Source: Demequina sp. NBRC 110056 (GTDB lineage Bacteria > Actinomycetota > Actinomycetes > Actinomycetales > Demequinaceae). From it: a stretch of DNA of 64,000 nt. The translations under genes and the position numbers were made by a program. This document shows positions 1 through 8,397 of the stretch, piece after piece. Within the stretch, counting starts at the first letter, position 1; each line of letters starts with the position of its first letter. The DNA lies in the NCBI RefSeq assembly GCF_002090155.1, contig NZ_BBRM01000007.1, forward strand, positions 116,706-180,705, given 5' to 3'. Under the pieces are notes generated by a model. It searched no databases and was not told where the DNA came from. It saw only the letters and a list, made by a program, of their open reading frames with translations.

Positions 1-565
1 CACTGCTTGGAATGAGCCCGTGACGCATGAGCGGCGCGTGCTGCAGGTCGGGGACGGGGACTACGTCCTCACGGAGCGCGTGGCCCTTCCCGAGGGTCAG
101 ACAGACGGTGTCCGCGTCGGCATCGAGTTCGAGCTCATCGAGGGCTTCGAGGAGGTGGAGTTCGTCGGGCTCGGTCCATGGGAGAACTACCCGGACCGCG
201 AAGCGTCCGCTCTCCTCGGATCCTGGCAGGTTGCTATCGACGAGTTCGCACCGCCGTACATCGTCCCGCAGGAGTCCGGCAGCCGTGGCGGCGTGCTGGA
301 AGCGCGCATCTCCGGGTCCGCGGGCACGGTGGGGACGCAGCATGCGCAGGCCCTGCACCTCAACGTCGCGCGACGAACCATCGCTGACCTTGAGGCGCAC
401 GACCACTGGTGGGAAGTGCCGACTCGCGACACAGCGATCGTTCACCTCGACATCGCGCAGCGCGGCGTAGGAACCTCTCGCCTCGGTCCCGACGCCGATC
501 CGGCCACCCGCCTCGACAAGGACAGCTACGCCTGGACCTGGCGTCTCCAGCTCGGTACACGCTGA
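1..565 (+). CDS. GH2 beta-galactosidase, C-terminal fragment
   Basis: This is the 3' end of a gene that begins left of the window. The reading frame is open from base 2, and an internal ATG at 26-28 is not a credible start. The translation carries the hallmark of the last domain of LacZ-type family 2 beta-galactosidases (beta-galactosidase small chain fold): a GLGPWENYPDR motif followed by YIVPQESGSR, then a closing beta-rich stretch. The catalytic TIM barrel lies outside the window, so activity cannot be judged. The enzyme would remove terminal beta-galactose from oligosaccharides. uidA starts 29 bases downstream on the same strand, so the two are probably cotranscribed. The family assignment is firm from the motif; the exact substrate is not known. 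Confidence 0.85.
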   Translation, partial: TAWNEPVTHERRVLQVGDGDYVLTERVALPEGQTDGVRVGIEFELIEGFEEVEFVGLGPWENYPDREASALLGSWQVAIDEFAPPYIVPQESGSRGGVLEARISGSAGTVGTQHAQALHLNVARRTIADLEAHDHWWEVPTRDTAIVHLDIAQRGVGTSRLGPDADPATRLDKDSYAWTWRLQLGTR

Positions 566-594
566 ACGGCGTACTCTCAACGATAAGGAGCAGC

Positions 595-2397
595 ATGCTC
601 AAGCCAGTAGCCACCGCCACCCGTGAGGCCATCAAACTCGATGGGCTCTGGGATTTCGACATCGCACGCGCAGACGTCGAACGACCCTGGACCGGCCCGC
701 TCAGTTCAGGGCTCGAGGCAGCAGTGCCCGCGAGCTACAACGACCAGTTCATCGACCCCACCATTCGGGACCACGTGGGATGGGTGTGGTACCAGCGGGA
801 CGTTCGGGTCCCGCGGGGCTGGGATGGAGAGCGCATCCTCATACGTGTCGACGCCGCTACCCACGAAGGTGCCGTCTACGTGGACGACGACTTCGTCGGC
901 GGCCACGTGGGCGGATACCTGCCATTCGCTGTCGACGTCACGGACAAGGTGGAGGCGGGCGGCACGTTTCGACTCACGATCGGCGTCAACAACGAGCTCA
1001 CCAACGAGACCATTCCGCCCGGCACCGTGTCGGTCGACATGCTTGGCAGGCGCAAGCAGACGTACCTCCACGACTTCTACAACTACGCGGGACTTGCGCG
1101 TTCCGTCTGGCTTGTGAGCCTTCCGCAGGTCAGCATCACGGACGTCACCGTCACGACTGACGTCGTCGACGGCGAGGGCCGAGTGGAGTACCGCGTGGAC
1201 ACGAGCGGTGACGCTGCAGTCCGCGTTCGCATCGTCGATGCGGATGGCGCCGACGTGGGCGCCGCGACTGGCGCCGAGGGCGTGGTCGTCATCGACGACG
1301 TCAACCTGTGGCAGCCCGGAGCGGCGTATCTCTACACCCTGCAGGTGGAGGCAGTGGTGGGCGACTCTGTCGTTGACGCCTATCCCCAGACCTTCGGTGT
1401 GCGCACCGTAGAGGTGCGAGGGAGCGAGTTCCTCATCAATGGCGAGCCGTTCTACTTCACCGGCTTCGGCAAGCACGAGGACACCGCAATCCGCGGCAAG
1501 GGCCACGACGACGCGTACCTCGTTCATGACTTCCAGCTGCTCGACTGGATCGGCGCGAACTCCTTCCGCACCTCGCACTACCCGTACGCGGAGGAAGTCA
1601 TCGACTTCGCCGATAGGCATGGCATCGTCGTGATTGACGAGACGGCGGCGGTGGGACTGAATCTTGGGGTCGCCTCTGGTCTCACCGGAGAGCCCAATCG
1701 ACCGACGTTCTCCGCCGAGACCTGCAACGACGTCACGCAGGCCGCGCACGCGCAGCACATCCGCGAGCTGGTTGGTCGCGACAAGAACCATCCGTCGGTC
1801 GTGATGTGGTGCATCGCGAACGAGCCGGCCTCGAACGAGGACGGCGCGCTCGAGTACTTCGAGCCTCTCGTCGAGCTCACGCGTAGCCTCGACCCGACGC
1901 GACCGGTCTGCTACGCCGCAGTGATGTTCGCGCAGCCGGACAACGATCGCATCGCACAGCTCTTCGATGTTCTCTGCCTCAACCGCTACTACGGCTGGTA
2001 TGTCGCGGTGGGTGATCTACAGCTCGCCGAGGTCTACCTGGCCGGGGAGATGGGCAAGTGGGCGGAGAAGTATGACAAGCCGATGATGATGACCGAGTAC
2101 GGTGCTGACACGTTGGCTGGTGTCAATTCTGTGTGGGAGGCTCCATGGTCCGAGGAGTATCAGCGCGCGTATCTTGAGATGAACCATCGGGTCTTCGACA
2201 GCATCCCGCAGTTCGTCGGCGAGCAGATCTGGAACTTCGCGGACTTCCAGACCTCGAATGGCATCCACCGCGTGGATGGCAACAAGAAGGGCGTCTTCAC
2301 CCGCGACCGCCGACCCAAGGCTGTTGCGCACGACCTCCGGCGACGGTGGTCTGGCCTGGGAGGGGCGAAGCCTTCGCGAGCAGAGCCAACATCGTAG
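595..2397 (+). CDS. uidA: beta-glucuronidase (GH2)
   Basis: This 600-residue protein resembles E. coli UidA (603 residues) along its whole length, beginning MLKPVATATREAIKLDGLWDF. A sugar-binding jelly roll (about 15-185), an Ig-like domain (about 190-275) and a TIM barrel (about 277-595) follow in order. The acid/base Glu410 lies in the NEP motif and the nucleophile Glu501 in MTEYGADTLAG; the NRYYGWY and FTRDRRPK segments, also typical of UidA, are present. It hydrolyses beta-D-glucuronides to glucuronate and an aglycone. No signal peptide is visible, so it acts in the cytoplasm on imported glucuronides. The start at 595 is set by AAGGAG at 585-590; the open frame extends upstream to 409 only by overlapping the previous gene. 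The released glucuronate would feed UxaC, encoded 4.6 kb downstream. Confidence 0.96.
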   Translation: MLKPVATATREAIKLDGLWDFDIARADVERPWTGPLSSGLEAAVPASYNDQFIDPTIRDHVGWVWYQRDVRVPRGWDGERILIRVDAATHEGAVYVDDDFVGGHVGGYLPFAVDVTDKVEAGGTFRLTIGVNNELTNETIPPGTVSVDMLGRRKQTYLHDFYNYAGLARSVWLVSLPQVSITDVTVTTDVVDGEGRVEYRVDTSGDAAVRVRIVDADGADVGAATGAEGVVVIDDVNLWQPGAAYLYTLQVEAVVGDSVVDAYPQTFGVRTVEVRGSEFLINGEPFYFTGFGKHEDTAIRGKGHDDAYLVHDFQLLDWIGANSFRTSHYPYAEEVIDFADRHGIVVIDETAAVGLNLGVASGLTGEPNRPTFSAETCNDVTQAAHAQHIRELVGRDKNHPSVVMWCIANEPASNEDGALEYFEPLVELTRSLDPTRPVCYAAVMFAQPDNDRIAQLFDVLCLNRYYGWYVAVGDLQLAEVYLAGEMGKWAEKYDKPMMMTEYGADTLAGVNSVWEAPWSEEYQRAYLEMNHRVFDSIPQFVGEQIWNFADFQTSNGIHRVDGNKKGVFTRDRRPKAVAHDLRRRWSGLGGAKPSRAEPTS

Positions 2398-2483
2398 GGC
2401 TGGCGGAGCCCTGGCTGCGGCGAACGCCGTGGCGAGGCCACCGTCGCTCGGGTCTGACGTGCGCTCGGTGAGATGATCACCAC

Positions 2484-3140
2484 ATGATTGCTGGCACTGG
2501 CCTTGCGCAATTGCGCACAAGCGGGGGGCATCACGGCTCGGATCCGCGGCGCCGAAGCGTGATGGACCGCCTCCTTGAGCTGTTCGTGGAGGAGGGCTTC
2601 TCCACATTGACGACGGAGGAGATGTGCCGGAGACTGCGCTGCTCCAAGTCGACCCTCTACCTGGTCGCAGGGAGTCGCGAGCAGATCGTGATCGCTATCG
2701 TGCGTCACTTCTACGCGCGGATGAGCGCACGCATCCGTGAGGCAGTCGAGGCGGAACCCGATCGGGCGCGGAGGCTGGCTCGATACTTGGTCGCGGTAGG
2801 TGAGGCGGTTGACGGCACCTCGATCGCGTTCTTCGTTGACCTGGTGAGCTATGCGCCAGTCGCAAGCGCTCACGCTGAAGGACAGCGGGACGCCGCTGCC
2901 TACGTCGAGGAGCTCGTGCACGACGCAGTTGGGTCCGGCGCGATACGCATCGTGGACGCCACCCTCGTCGCGCAAGTCCTCGCGAACCTCATCGCGGGGG
3001 TGCAGGTGGGCGACATCGGCAAGGGCGCGCGGCGCACTCCAGTCGAGGTGCTTGCCGATCTCGGCGACTTACTGCTGGCCGGACTCGCCCCAGACACCCC
3101 AGAACGGTCGGCTGGCCAGAGTGCTGACGCGGCCCGGTAG
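2484..3140 (+). CDS. TetR family transcriptional regulator
   Basis: This 218-residue protein has an N-terminal helix-turn-helix of TetR type at about residues 27-72 (VMDRLLELFVEEGF, then TTEEMCRRLRCSKSTLYL), followed by an all-helical ligand-binding domain. The start is ATG 2484; ATG 2562 just before the DNA-binding helices is an alternative. A hexamer TGAGAT lies about nine bases before the ATG, so the transcript may be nearly leaderless. It lies between uidA and an alpha/beta-hydrolase gene, both on the same strand. A cluster of direct and inverted repeats begins at its stop codon and precedes the hydrolase start, which makes repression of the hydrolase a reasonable guess. The ligand is unknown; a glucuronide, an ester or an aglycone would fit the context. 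Confidence 0.88.
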   Translation: MIAGTGLAQLRTSGGHHGSDPRRRSVMDRLLELFVEEGFSTLTTEEMCRRLRCSKSTLYLVAGSREQIVIAIVRHFYARMSARIREAVEAEPDRARRLARYLVAVGEAVDGTSIAFFVDLVSYAPVASAHAEGQRDAAAYVEELVHDAVGSGAIRIVDATLVAQVLANLIAGVQVGDIGKGARRTPVEVLADLGDLLLAGLAPDTPERSAGQSADAAR

Positions 3141-3166
3141 TACGATTTATAGTACGATCATATCGT
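3138..3166. promoter_or_regulatory. candidate TetR operator with repeats
   Basis: TAGTACGAT occurs twice with a 12-base period (3138-3146 and 3150-3158). The second copy overlaps an inverted repeat, ACGAT-CAT-ATCGT (3154-3166). This is an AT-rich patch in otherwise GC-rich DNA. A TACTCT hexamer at 3173-3178 could be a -10 element, placing the repeats over the promoter of the hydrolase gene that starts at 3227. The link to the adjacent TetR protein is inferred. Confidence 0.5.
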
Positions 3167-3226
3167 TCAGCGTACTCTCGGCGAAGCGACCAGGGAGGGC
3201 GCCCATCTGATGGAGGCGAGCACACC

Positions 3227-4219
3227 GTGGCCGAAGCGCGCGAGATCCCGATACCGAGCACCATCAGCCCGGAGGCTCAAGCGGTCCTCGCCGCGGCCGC
3301 TGCTCGACCTCTGAAGCCAGAGCCGGCGTACGACGACGACGCTGGGTGGCGCGAGCACGCAGCGCTCGCGCAGGTCACCGATGAAGGCACGGTCATGGGT
3401 CTCGCTCTCGCGACGACCGGTGCAGTGATCGACGGCACGCCGACCACTCGAGCCCAGAGTGCGTCCGTCGACGGCGCTCGCTACTTCACGGCAGAACCAG
3501 ATGCGCGTCGCGAGGGCGATCAGCGCGTGTTCTTCGCCATCCACGGTGGCGGATTCACCTTCGGCGGAGGCGAGTCCGCGAGGGCATCGACGTCACTGCT
3601 CGCCGGCAACTTTGGCGTTCGGACCTGGGGCATGGATTACCGAGAGCTCCCCGACCATCCGTTTCCTGCCGGTCTCGACGATTGCATGACGGTCTATCGC
3701 GAGTTGCTCAAGTCGACCGATCCCTCGGCGATCGCGATTGGCGGGCAATCGGGTGGTGCCAATCTCTCTGCAGCCATGTTGCTTCGCATCCGCGACGAGG
3801 GCCTGCCGATGCCAGCGGCAGCGGCACTCCTGTCACCGCCCCTGGACCTGACGTCTTCCGGCGATACGTACGCGACCAACGGATTCACCATCCCGGCGGG
3901 CGGCATCACGAACATGGCGCGACGCTACGCCGGCGGGCACGACCTGACGCATCCGTATGTGTCACCGCTGTTTGGAGATTACACGGCAGACTTCCCGCCG
4001 ACGATCCTCACGGCAGGAACACGTGACTTTCTGCTCTCTGACACCGTGCGGCTCCATCGCAAGATGCTCGCCGCCGGCGTCCGCGCCGAACTCCACGTCT
4101 GGGAGGGCGCCCCGCACGGCTTGTTCATGGGCCGGGCTCCCGAGGACCGTGACCAGGTGCGTCAGGTCAGGACCTTCCTCGAACGGGCGTGGTCCGAGGC
4201 GGGGCACCCTGTGCCGTAG
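3227..4219 (+). CDS. alpha/beta-hydrolase (HSL-type esterase)
   Basis: This 330-residue protein has an alpha/beta-hydrolase-3 fold. The oxyanion HGGG motif is at 106-109, the nucleophile Ser175 is in GQSGG, Asp267 is in TRDFLLSD and His297 is in APHGLF, so the triad is complete. No signal peptide is seen, so it is cytoplasmic. Such enzymes cleave short acyl or aryl esters. The start is GTG 3227, with GGAGG at 3212-3216. It is closely similar to the first domain of the fused esterase encoded at 15857: both have SPLFGD, SDTVRLHR and GVRAELHV segments, and both begin with a matching ISPEAQ/ISAEAL region. The two are therefore paralogues in the same island. It may deacylate imported glycosides; the substrate is not defined by sequence. 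Confidence 0.85.
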   Translation: MAEAREIPIPSTISPEAQAVLAAAAARPLKPEPAYDDDAGWREHAALAQVTDEGTVMGLALATTGAVIDGTPTTRAQSASVDGARYFTAEPDARREGDQRVFFAIHGGGFTFGGGESARASTSLLAGNFGVRTWGMDYRELPDHPFPAGLDDCMTVYRELLKSTDPSAIAIGGQSGGANLSAAMLLRIRDEGLPMPAAAALLSPPLDLTSSGDTYATNGFTIPAGGITNMARRYAGGHDLTHPYVSPLFGDYTADFPPTILTAGTRDFLLSDTVRLHRKMLAAGVRAELHVWEGAPHGLFMGRAPEDRDQVRQVRTFLERAWSEAGHPVP

Positions 4220-4237
4220 CACACGAGAGTCGAGGGT

Positions 4238-5644
4238 CTAGGCGCCGTTCACTGCAGGCAGCGCCCAATGCTCGCCGTCGTGCATGTGCGCGCGCACCCG
4301 TTCAACAAAGCCTTCGGACCGCGCAAGCGAATCGCTCACCAGTGCGACGAGCGCGGCTACCGGGTCCTCTCCCCCAAGTGCGATGTCGATGTCGGCGGCT
4401 CGAGCGTCCCGGTGCCTGTCATGGCGCAGCACGAGGTTGATCCAGCTCGCGAGCACCGCGGCGCTGCCGTCTGCCGTTCGGTGGGCGGCGCGCTCAGCGA
4501 GCGCCACGGGTGCTATCCGAATTGCCAGCTTCGTGGATGAATCCTCGGCGATCTGCGCCAAGCGATGCGCCATGCGCGGGTTGTCGAATCGATCCCACAG
4601 GTCGCGGCAGTACGTGTCGCTCTCGACGGCCTCCGGCAGGTGCCGAACAGCCTCGGACCAATACCCCTCGACCAAGCTCCGGCAGTGCACGTCGCGCGTG
4701 GCGGAGGCCACGGTTTCTGCACCTCGAGCGAGGCCGAGGGTCGCGAGCGCGGTGTGGGCGCCATTGAGCAGCCACAGCTTTCTCGTGTCGAATGGGGTGA
4801 TGTCCTCAGTGAACTGTGCCCCAGCGCTCTCCCAGTGGGGGCGGCCAGCTGGGAAGTCGCCACACAAGATCCAACTGGCGAAGGGCTCGGTCACGACGGG
4901 CAGCGCATCGTCGATGCCGACCCGACGGGGGCCGTCGACGTCGCGTTCGGCGGATCGTGGCGTGATGCGATCGACGGACGTCGAGACGAACGCTACCTGA
5001 GTCTCGACCCACTCGACGAGCTGCTCGGAGACTCGGGATGCGAGCGCGAGCACTGCGCGACGCACCGTGCCTCCGTTGTTGGGCATGTTGTCGCACGGCA
5101 CGATGGCGATGGGCCCTGCACCGGCACGGCGCCGCGCCTCGAGTCCCACGGTGATGAGTGCGAGGGGAGTGCTCACGGCGCCGCCGGTGGTCAGAGCCGC
5201 GATGTCCGCCGCGACCGCAGCGTCGTGCCAGTCCGGCTCGCCGTTGGCTCCAAGTCGGTAGCCCGCCTCAGTCACCGTCGTGGTCACGACGGCGGTCGAC
5301 GTGCGCTCGAGGTAGCTGATGAACGTGTCCACCTCCGCGATGGAGTGGGCGGCGACGATCGAGTCGATCACCTCGACCATGTCCTCTGACGGACCGCGGG
5401 TCGTCACGGTGTAGAGGCAGTCCTGCTCGCGGAAGACGTCGAGCACGGCATCGCCGCTCCCGCCGGCACGACCGGTGAAAGCCGCGATACCCCACTCGCT
5501 GGCGTCGGAGGCGTGAGCCGTGTACCAGGCCTGGTGCGAGCGATGGAACGCGCCCAAACCGATGTGGACGATGCGCACCGGCGCCGCGGCCCGTCGCGTC
5601 GCGTCCCTCCTCAGCGCTCGTGGCACCACGTCCGAAGCGCTCAC
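4238..5644 (-). CDS. uxuB: fructuronate reductase (mannitol dehydrogenase family)
   Basis: This 468-residue protein belongs to the long-chain polyol dehydrogenase family. It has an N-terminal NAD-binding segment (GLGAFHRSHQAWYT, residues 29-43), a CDNMPNNG motif at 184-191 and the family's catalytic segment KLWLLNGAH, with Lys289, Asn294 and His297. Relatives act on mannitol, tagaturonate or fructuronate. Fructuronate reductase (D-fructuronate to D-mannonate with NADH) is chosen because UxaC is encoded directly upstream and UxuA nearby. GTG 5644 overlaps the uxaC stop codon by four bases (GTGA), which implies translational coupling. The 3' end meets the convergent hydrolase gene after an 18-base gap. 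Confidence 0.88.
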   Translation of the reverse strand: MSASDVVPRALRRDATRRAAAPVRIVHIGLGAFHRSHQAWYTAHASDASEWGIAAFTGRAGGSGDAVLDVFREQDCLYTVTTRGPSEDMVEVIDSIVAAHSIAEVDTFISYLERTSTAVVTTTVTEAGYRLGANGEPDWHDAAVAADIAALTTGGAVSTPLALITVGLEARRRAGAGPIAIVPCDNMPNNGGTVRRAVLALASRVSEQLVEWVETQVAFVSTSVDRITPRSAERDVDGPRRVGIDDALPVVTEPFASWILCGDFPAGRPHWESAGAQFTEDITPFDTRKLWLLNGAHTALATLGLARGAETVASATRDVHCRSLVEGYWSEAVRHLPEAVESDTYCRDLWDRFDNPRMAHRLAQIAEDSSTKLAIRIAPVALAERAAHRTADGSAAVLASWINLVLRHDRHRDARAADIDIALGGEDPVAALVALVSDSLARSEGFVERVRAHMHDGEHWALPAVNGA

Positions 5645-7041
5645 AGTTTGAACACCTCCCGCGGAATCGCGTCGACGGTGTCGGCCATGATGCGCTCTGC
5701 GGTGCTCATGCTCACGCGGCCCTCGGCGACGAGTCGCGCGAGGTAGCTCGCGTCGGCGCGCCTCGCGACGTCGTGCCGGGCGGGGATGGAGAGGTAGGCA
5801 CGGGTGTCGTCAATGAAGCCGGAGGTGCGATAGAAGCCGGCCGACTCCGTCACCGCCGAGCGGAAACGGGAGATGGCGTCAGGAGCGTCGATGAACCACC
5901 ACGGCGCTCCTGCGAACACAGACGGGTAGAAGCCGGCGAGAGGCGCAAGTTCGCGTGAGTACGTCGACTCGTCGATCGTGAAGAGGACGAGGTGGAACTC
6001 CTTCTCGGTGCCGAAGGACTGCAGAAGCGGTCGCAGGTTCTCTGTGAACTCGACGCGTACGGGGATGTCGTGGCCCGTGTCCGGGCCGAAGGCGTTGGAG
6101 GTGGCGGTGTGGTGGTTGCGCCGAACACCGGGATGGATGGTCATCACGAGGCCGTCATCCACGCTCATCGAGGCCATCTGCCACAGCATGTGCCCTCGGA
6201 ACTCGCGGGCGCCGTTGGCATCGAGTGTGCCGGCAAGAGCCCGTTGGAAGAGGTCGTCCGCCGTCTGTCGGTCCAGTTCGCAGGTGTATGGCTCGTAGAC
6301 GCCGTGGTCGGCGGAGACTGCGCCGTGCTCCACGAAGTGCTCGCGACGCGCGCGCAACGCATCGAGGTAGGCACCGAACGTCGCGGACGGTTCACGTGTG
6401 GCGGCCAGAAGCTTCTCCACGCGGCCGGCGAAGCCTGCGCTCTCCGGGTCGAGGTAGACGTCGGGCCTGAAGGTGGGGATGACTCGGCCCGTGAACGTCG
6501 CATCGGTCGCGAGCGCCGCGTGCGCATTGAGAGGGTCCAACGGGTCGTCCGTCGTGGCGAGAACCTCGATCCCGAACCTCTCAAAGAGCGCTCGCGGCCG
6601 CATCTCCGGGGTCGTCAGCGCGGAAGCAACCGTGTCGTAGATGCTGTCGGCCGTCGCGGGACTCATCTCCGAGCCGACCCCGAAGACCCCTGAGAGCGAC
6701 TCGGTGATCCAGTACGCCGAGGCCGTACCCGCAAACTTGTGCCAGTGCCTCGCGAGCGTGCGCCAGACCTCACGAGGGTCCACGCGCTGCCTTCCCAAGC
6801 CAAGCGCGTCAAGCGGGACGCCGTTCGCGTGCAAGAGCCGCGTCACGTAGTGGTCATGAGTGATGAACAGGTTCGCAGGATCCGAGAACGGCGCATCCGT
6901 GTGCAGCCACTGGGCAGGCACATGGCCGTGCGGAGAGATGATCGGCGCTGTGGCCACGGAGAAGTAGAGCGCCTGCGCGATCGCGCGCGTGTGCGGTTCA
7001 ACGGGGAGCAGGCGATCTGGATCGCGCGTCGGCGTCGGCAT
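5641..7041 (-). CDS. uxaC: glucuronate (uronate) isomerase
   Basis: This 466-residue protein matches the UxaC family in length and in features from end to end. These include the metal-binding HGH (His38, His40) after IISP, the WITESLSGVFGV-like region, TTDDPLDPL, and a C-terminal FIDDTRAYLSIPARHD segment. UxaC converts D-glucuronate to D-fructuronate (and galacturonate to tagaturonate), the first cytosolic step after UidA. The start is ATG 7041, preceded by a short TGAGG. It lies downstream of the lacI-type gene on the same strand. An 18-base LacI-like palindrome at 7071-7088 sits about 30 bases before the start codon, so this operon is probably repressed in the absence of uronate. Confidence 0.95.
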   Translation of the reverse strand: MPTPTRDPDRLLPVEPHTRAIAQALYFSVATAPIISPHGHVPAQWLHTDAPFSDPANLFITHDHYVTRLLHANGVPLDALGLGRQRVDPREVWRTLARHWHKFAGTASAYWITESLSGVFGVGSEMSPATADSIYDTVASALTTPEMRPRALFERFGIEVLATTDDPLDPLNAHAALATDATFTGRVIPTFRPDVYLDPESAGFAGRVEKLLAATREPSATFGAYLDALRARREHFVEHGAVSADHGVYEPYTCELDRQTADDLFQRALAGTLDANGAREFRGHMLWQMASMSVDDGLVMTIHPGVRRNHHTATSNAFGPDTGHDIPVRVEFTENLRPLLQSFGTEKEFHLVLFTIDESTYSRELAPLAGFYPSVFAGAPWWFIDAPDAISRFRSAVTESAGFYRTSGFIDDTRAYLSIPARHDVARRADASYLARLVAEGRVSMSTAERIMADTVDAIPREVFKL

Positions 7042-7070
7042 GCCTCAAGTGAAACCGATGAGAGTGCCGC

Positions 7071-7088
7071 TTGTCAATCGGTTGCCAA
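7071..7088. promoter_or_regulatory. LacI-type operator before uxaC
   Basis: TTGTCAATCGGTTGCCAA is an 18-base palindrome around a central CG; seven of nine half-site positions pair. It lies between the LacI gene and uxaC. The same half-site, CGGTTGCCAA, recurs before lacI and kdgA, and a related full box precedes the gene at 11660. On the minus strand it contains TTGACA, so it may also overlap a -35 element. Confidence 0.72.
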
Positions 7089-7108
7089 GCGCCGCGATTC
7101 GCGCTTCG

Positions 7109-8149
7109 TTAGCGCGCGCGTGGAGCCACCGCGGTCGACTCTCGCACGACCAGCGCGGTCGACAGCGGCGCGTCGGGCCGCTCGATCACATCGACTCCGA
7201 TCTCACGCATGAGCGACTCGACCGCGCGCGTTCCGGCCTCCAAGAGGTCAGCGCGAACGGTCGTCAGGGACGGGTTGGCAAAGTCGGCGCCGAAGATGTC
7301 GTCGAAGCCGGCCACAGAGAAGTCGCCGGGCACGCTCGCGCCCTGTTCGCGTGCCGCGCGGATGAGGCCGAGTGCCAGGAGGTCGTTGTATGCCACGATG
7401 GCACTCGCCCCGGAGGCCTGCGCGCGCTCGAATGCCAACGTCCCAGCGGCGATGGTGGGCGAGTTGGGGCCGATCTCGAACACGGCCAGTCCGCGCGCCC
7501 GCGCCGCGTCGAAGAGCGCCTGCCAACGTCGGGTGTTGATCCACGACCGAGCGGGGCCCCCAAGGTACGCGATCGAACGATGTCCAAGCGATGCGAGGTG
7601 CTCGACCAGCTCTTCGATACCTGGGGTCACATCTGGCGCGATGTTGACAAGTTCGCCTGCCGCTCGATTGATCATCACCAAAGGCTTCCTCTCGGCCAGC
7701 CGGAGGATGTGCTCCTCGGGGAGCCGTGTCGTGGCGAGGATGATGCCGTCGACGAACGGTGCCACGCGGTCCGCCGTCGCCGCCTCGATGCTCCCCGATT
7801 CCTGCGACTCGGCGACGATGAGCGTGAAGCCGTAGCGAGCGGCTGCGTTCTCCGCGCCGCGAACTGTGTTGAACACGACAGGGTTCGTCATGTCGGCTAC
7901 GACGGCGGCAATGGTGTTTGTCCGTCCCGTCGGCAGTGCACGCGCCAGAGGGTTCTCCTGGAAGTTCAACTCCGCTGCCGCTGCACGGATGCGCGCCTCC
8001 GTCGTCGCGCTCACGCGACCGGGCTTGTTGAGTGCGCGAGAGACGGTGGAAGGGTTCACCCCGGCGACGCGAGCAATGTCGTAGATCGTGGCGGCGCCGG
8101 ACTTGCGCCCATTGCGCGTGGGCCTCTGTGGCTCGGATACATCGGACAT
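7109..8149 (-). CDS. LacI family regulator of uronate genes
   Basis: This 346-residue protein has an N-terminal LacI helix-turn-helix and hinge (TIYDIARVAGVNPSTVSRAL, roughly 26-70) and a periplasmic-binding-protein-like sensor domain ending in the usual GFDDIFGA...PSLTTVR segment. The start at ATG 8149 is fixed by the strong AGGGAGG just upstream; the frame stays open to 8413, but without a ribosome site. It lies between uxaC-uxuB on the same strand and the divergent kdgA-kdgK-uxuA genes. Boxes with the half-site CGGTTGCCAA lie in front of its own gene and both operons. It is therefore the best candidate for the local repressor of hexuronate catabolism, with a uronate or KDG/KDPG as likely inducer (inferred). 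Confidence 0.9.
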   Translation of the reverse strand: MSDVSEPQRPTRNGRKSGAATIYDIARVAGVNPSTVSRALNKPGRVSATTEARIRAAAAELNFQENPLARALPTGRTNTIAAVVADMTNPVVFNTVRGAENAAARYGFTLIVAESQESGSIEAATADRVAPFVDGIILATTRLPEEHILRLAERKPLVMINRAAGELVNIAPDVTPGIEELVEHLASLGHRSIAYLGGPARSWINTRRWQALFDAARARGLAVFEIGPNSPTIAAGTLAFERAQASGASAIVAYNDLLALGLIRAAREQGASVPGDFSVAGFDDIFGADFANPSLTTVRADLLEAGTRAVESLMREIGVDVIERPDAPLSTALVVRESTAVAPRAR

Positions 8150-8174
8150 GTGGGCCTCCCTGCCGCCACAATAC

Positions 8175-8184
8175 CGGTTGCCAA
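8175..8184. promoter_or_regulatory. LacI operator half-site before lacI
   Basis: CGGTTGCCAA, identical to the right half of the uxaC operator, lies 26 bases before the LacI start codon. The opposite half is degenerate, so only a half-site is claimed. It would fit weak autoregulation. Confidence 0.4.
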
Positions 8185-8337
8185 GGCGTTCTTGCGCAGC
8201 GTACTCGGGTGTCATGTAGCACCCGCGGTCCGACGCCCGTGGCCCCAACTGTGCGGGAGATGCGACGCCGCGCCTCCCCGGGGCAACGAGGCTTCTCCGC
8301 GAGAACGCTGGGTGCTTCCTCGGTCGGATGAGGTACA

Positions 8338-8356
8338 TTGGGCATTCGGTTGCCAA
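8338..8356. promoter_or_regulatory. LacI-type operator before kdgA
   Basis: TTGGGCATTCGGTTGCCAA combines an imperfect left half with the perfect right half-site seen at 7079-7088. It overlaps the end of a TACATT hexamer (8334-8339) that could serve as the kdgA -10 element. The box ends 41 bases before the kdgA start codon. Confidence 0.6.
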
Positions 8357-8397
8357 CCCGCGGGCGCGACAGGCGCCGTGTCGGAGGAGAGAGTCGC

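Noticed and set aside
409..594. N-terminal extension of uidA
   Set aside because: It overlaps the preceding GH2 gene, is not UidA-like, and AAGGAG fixes the start at 595.
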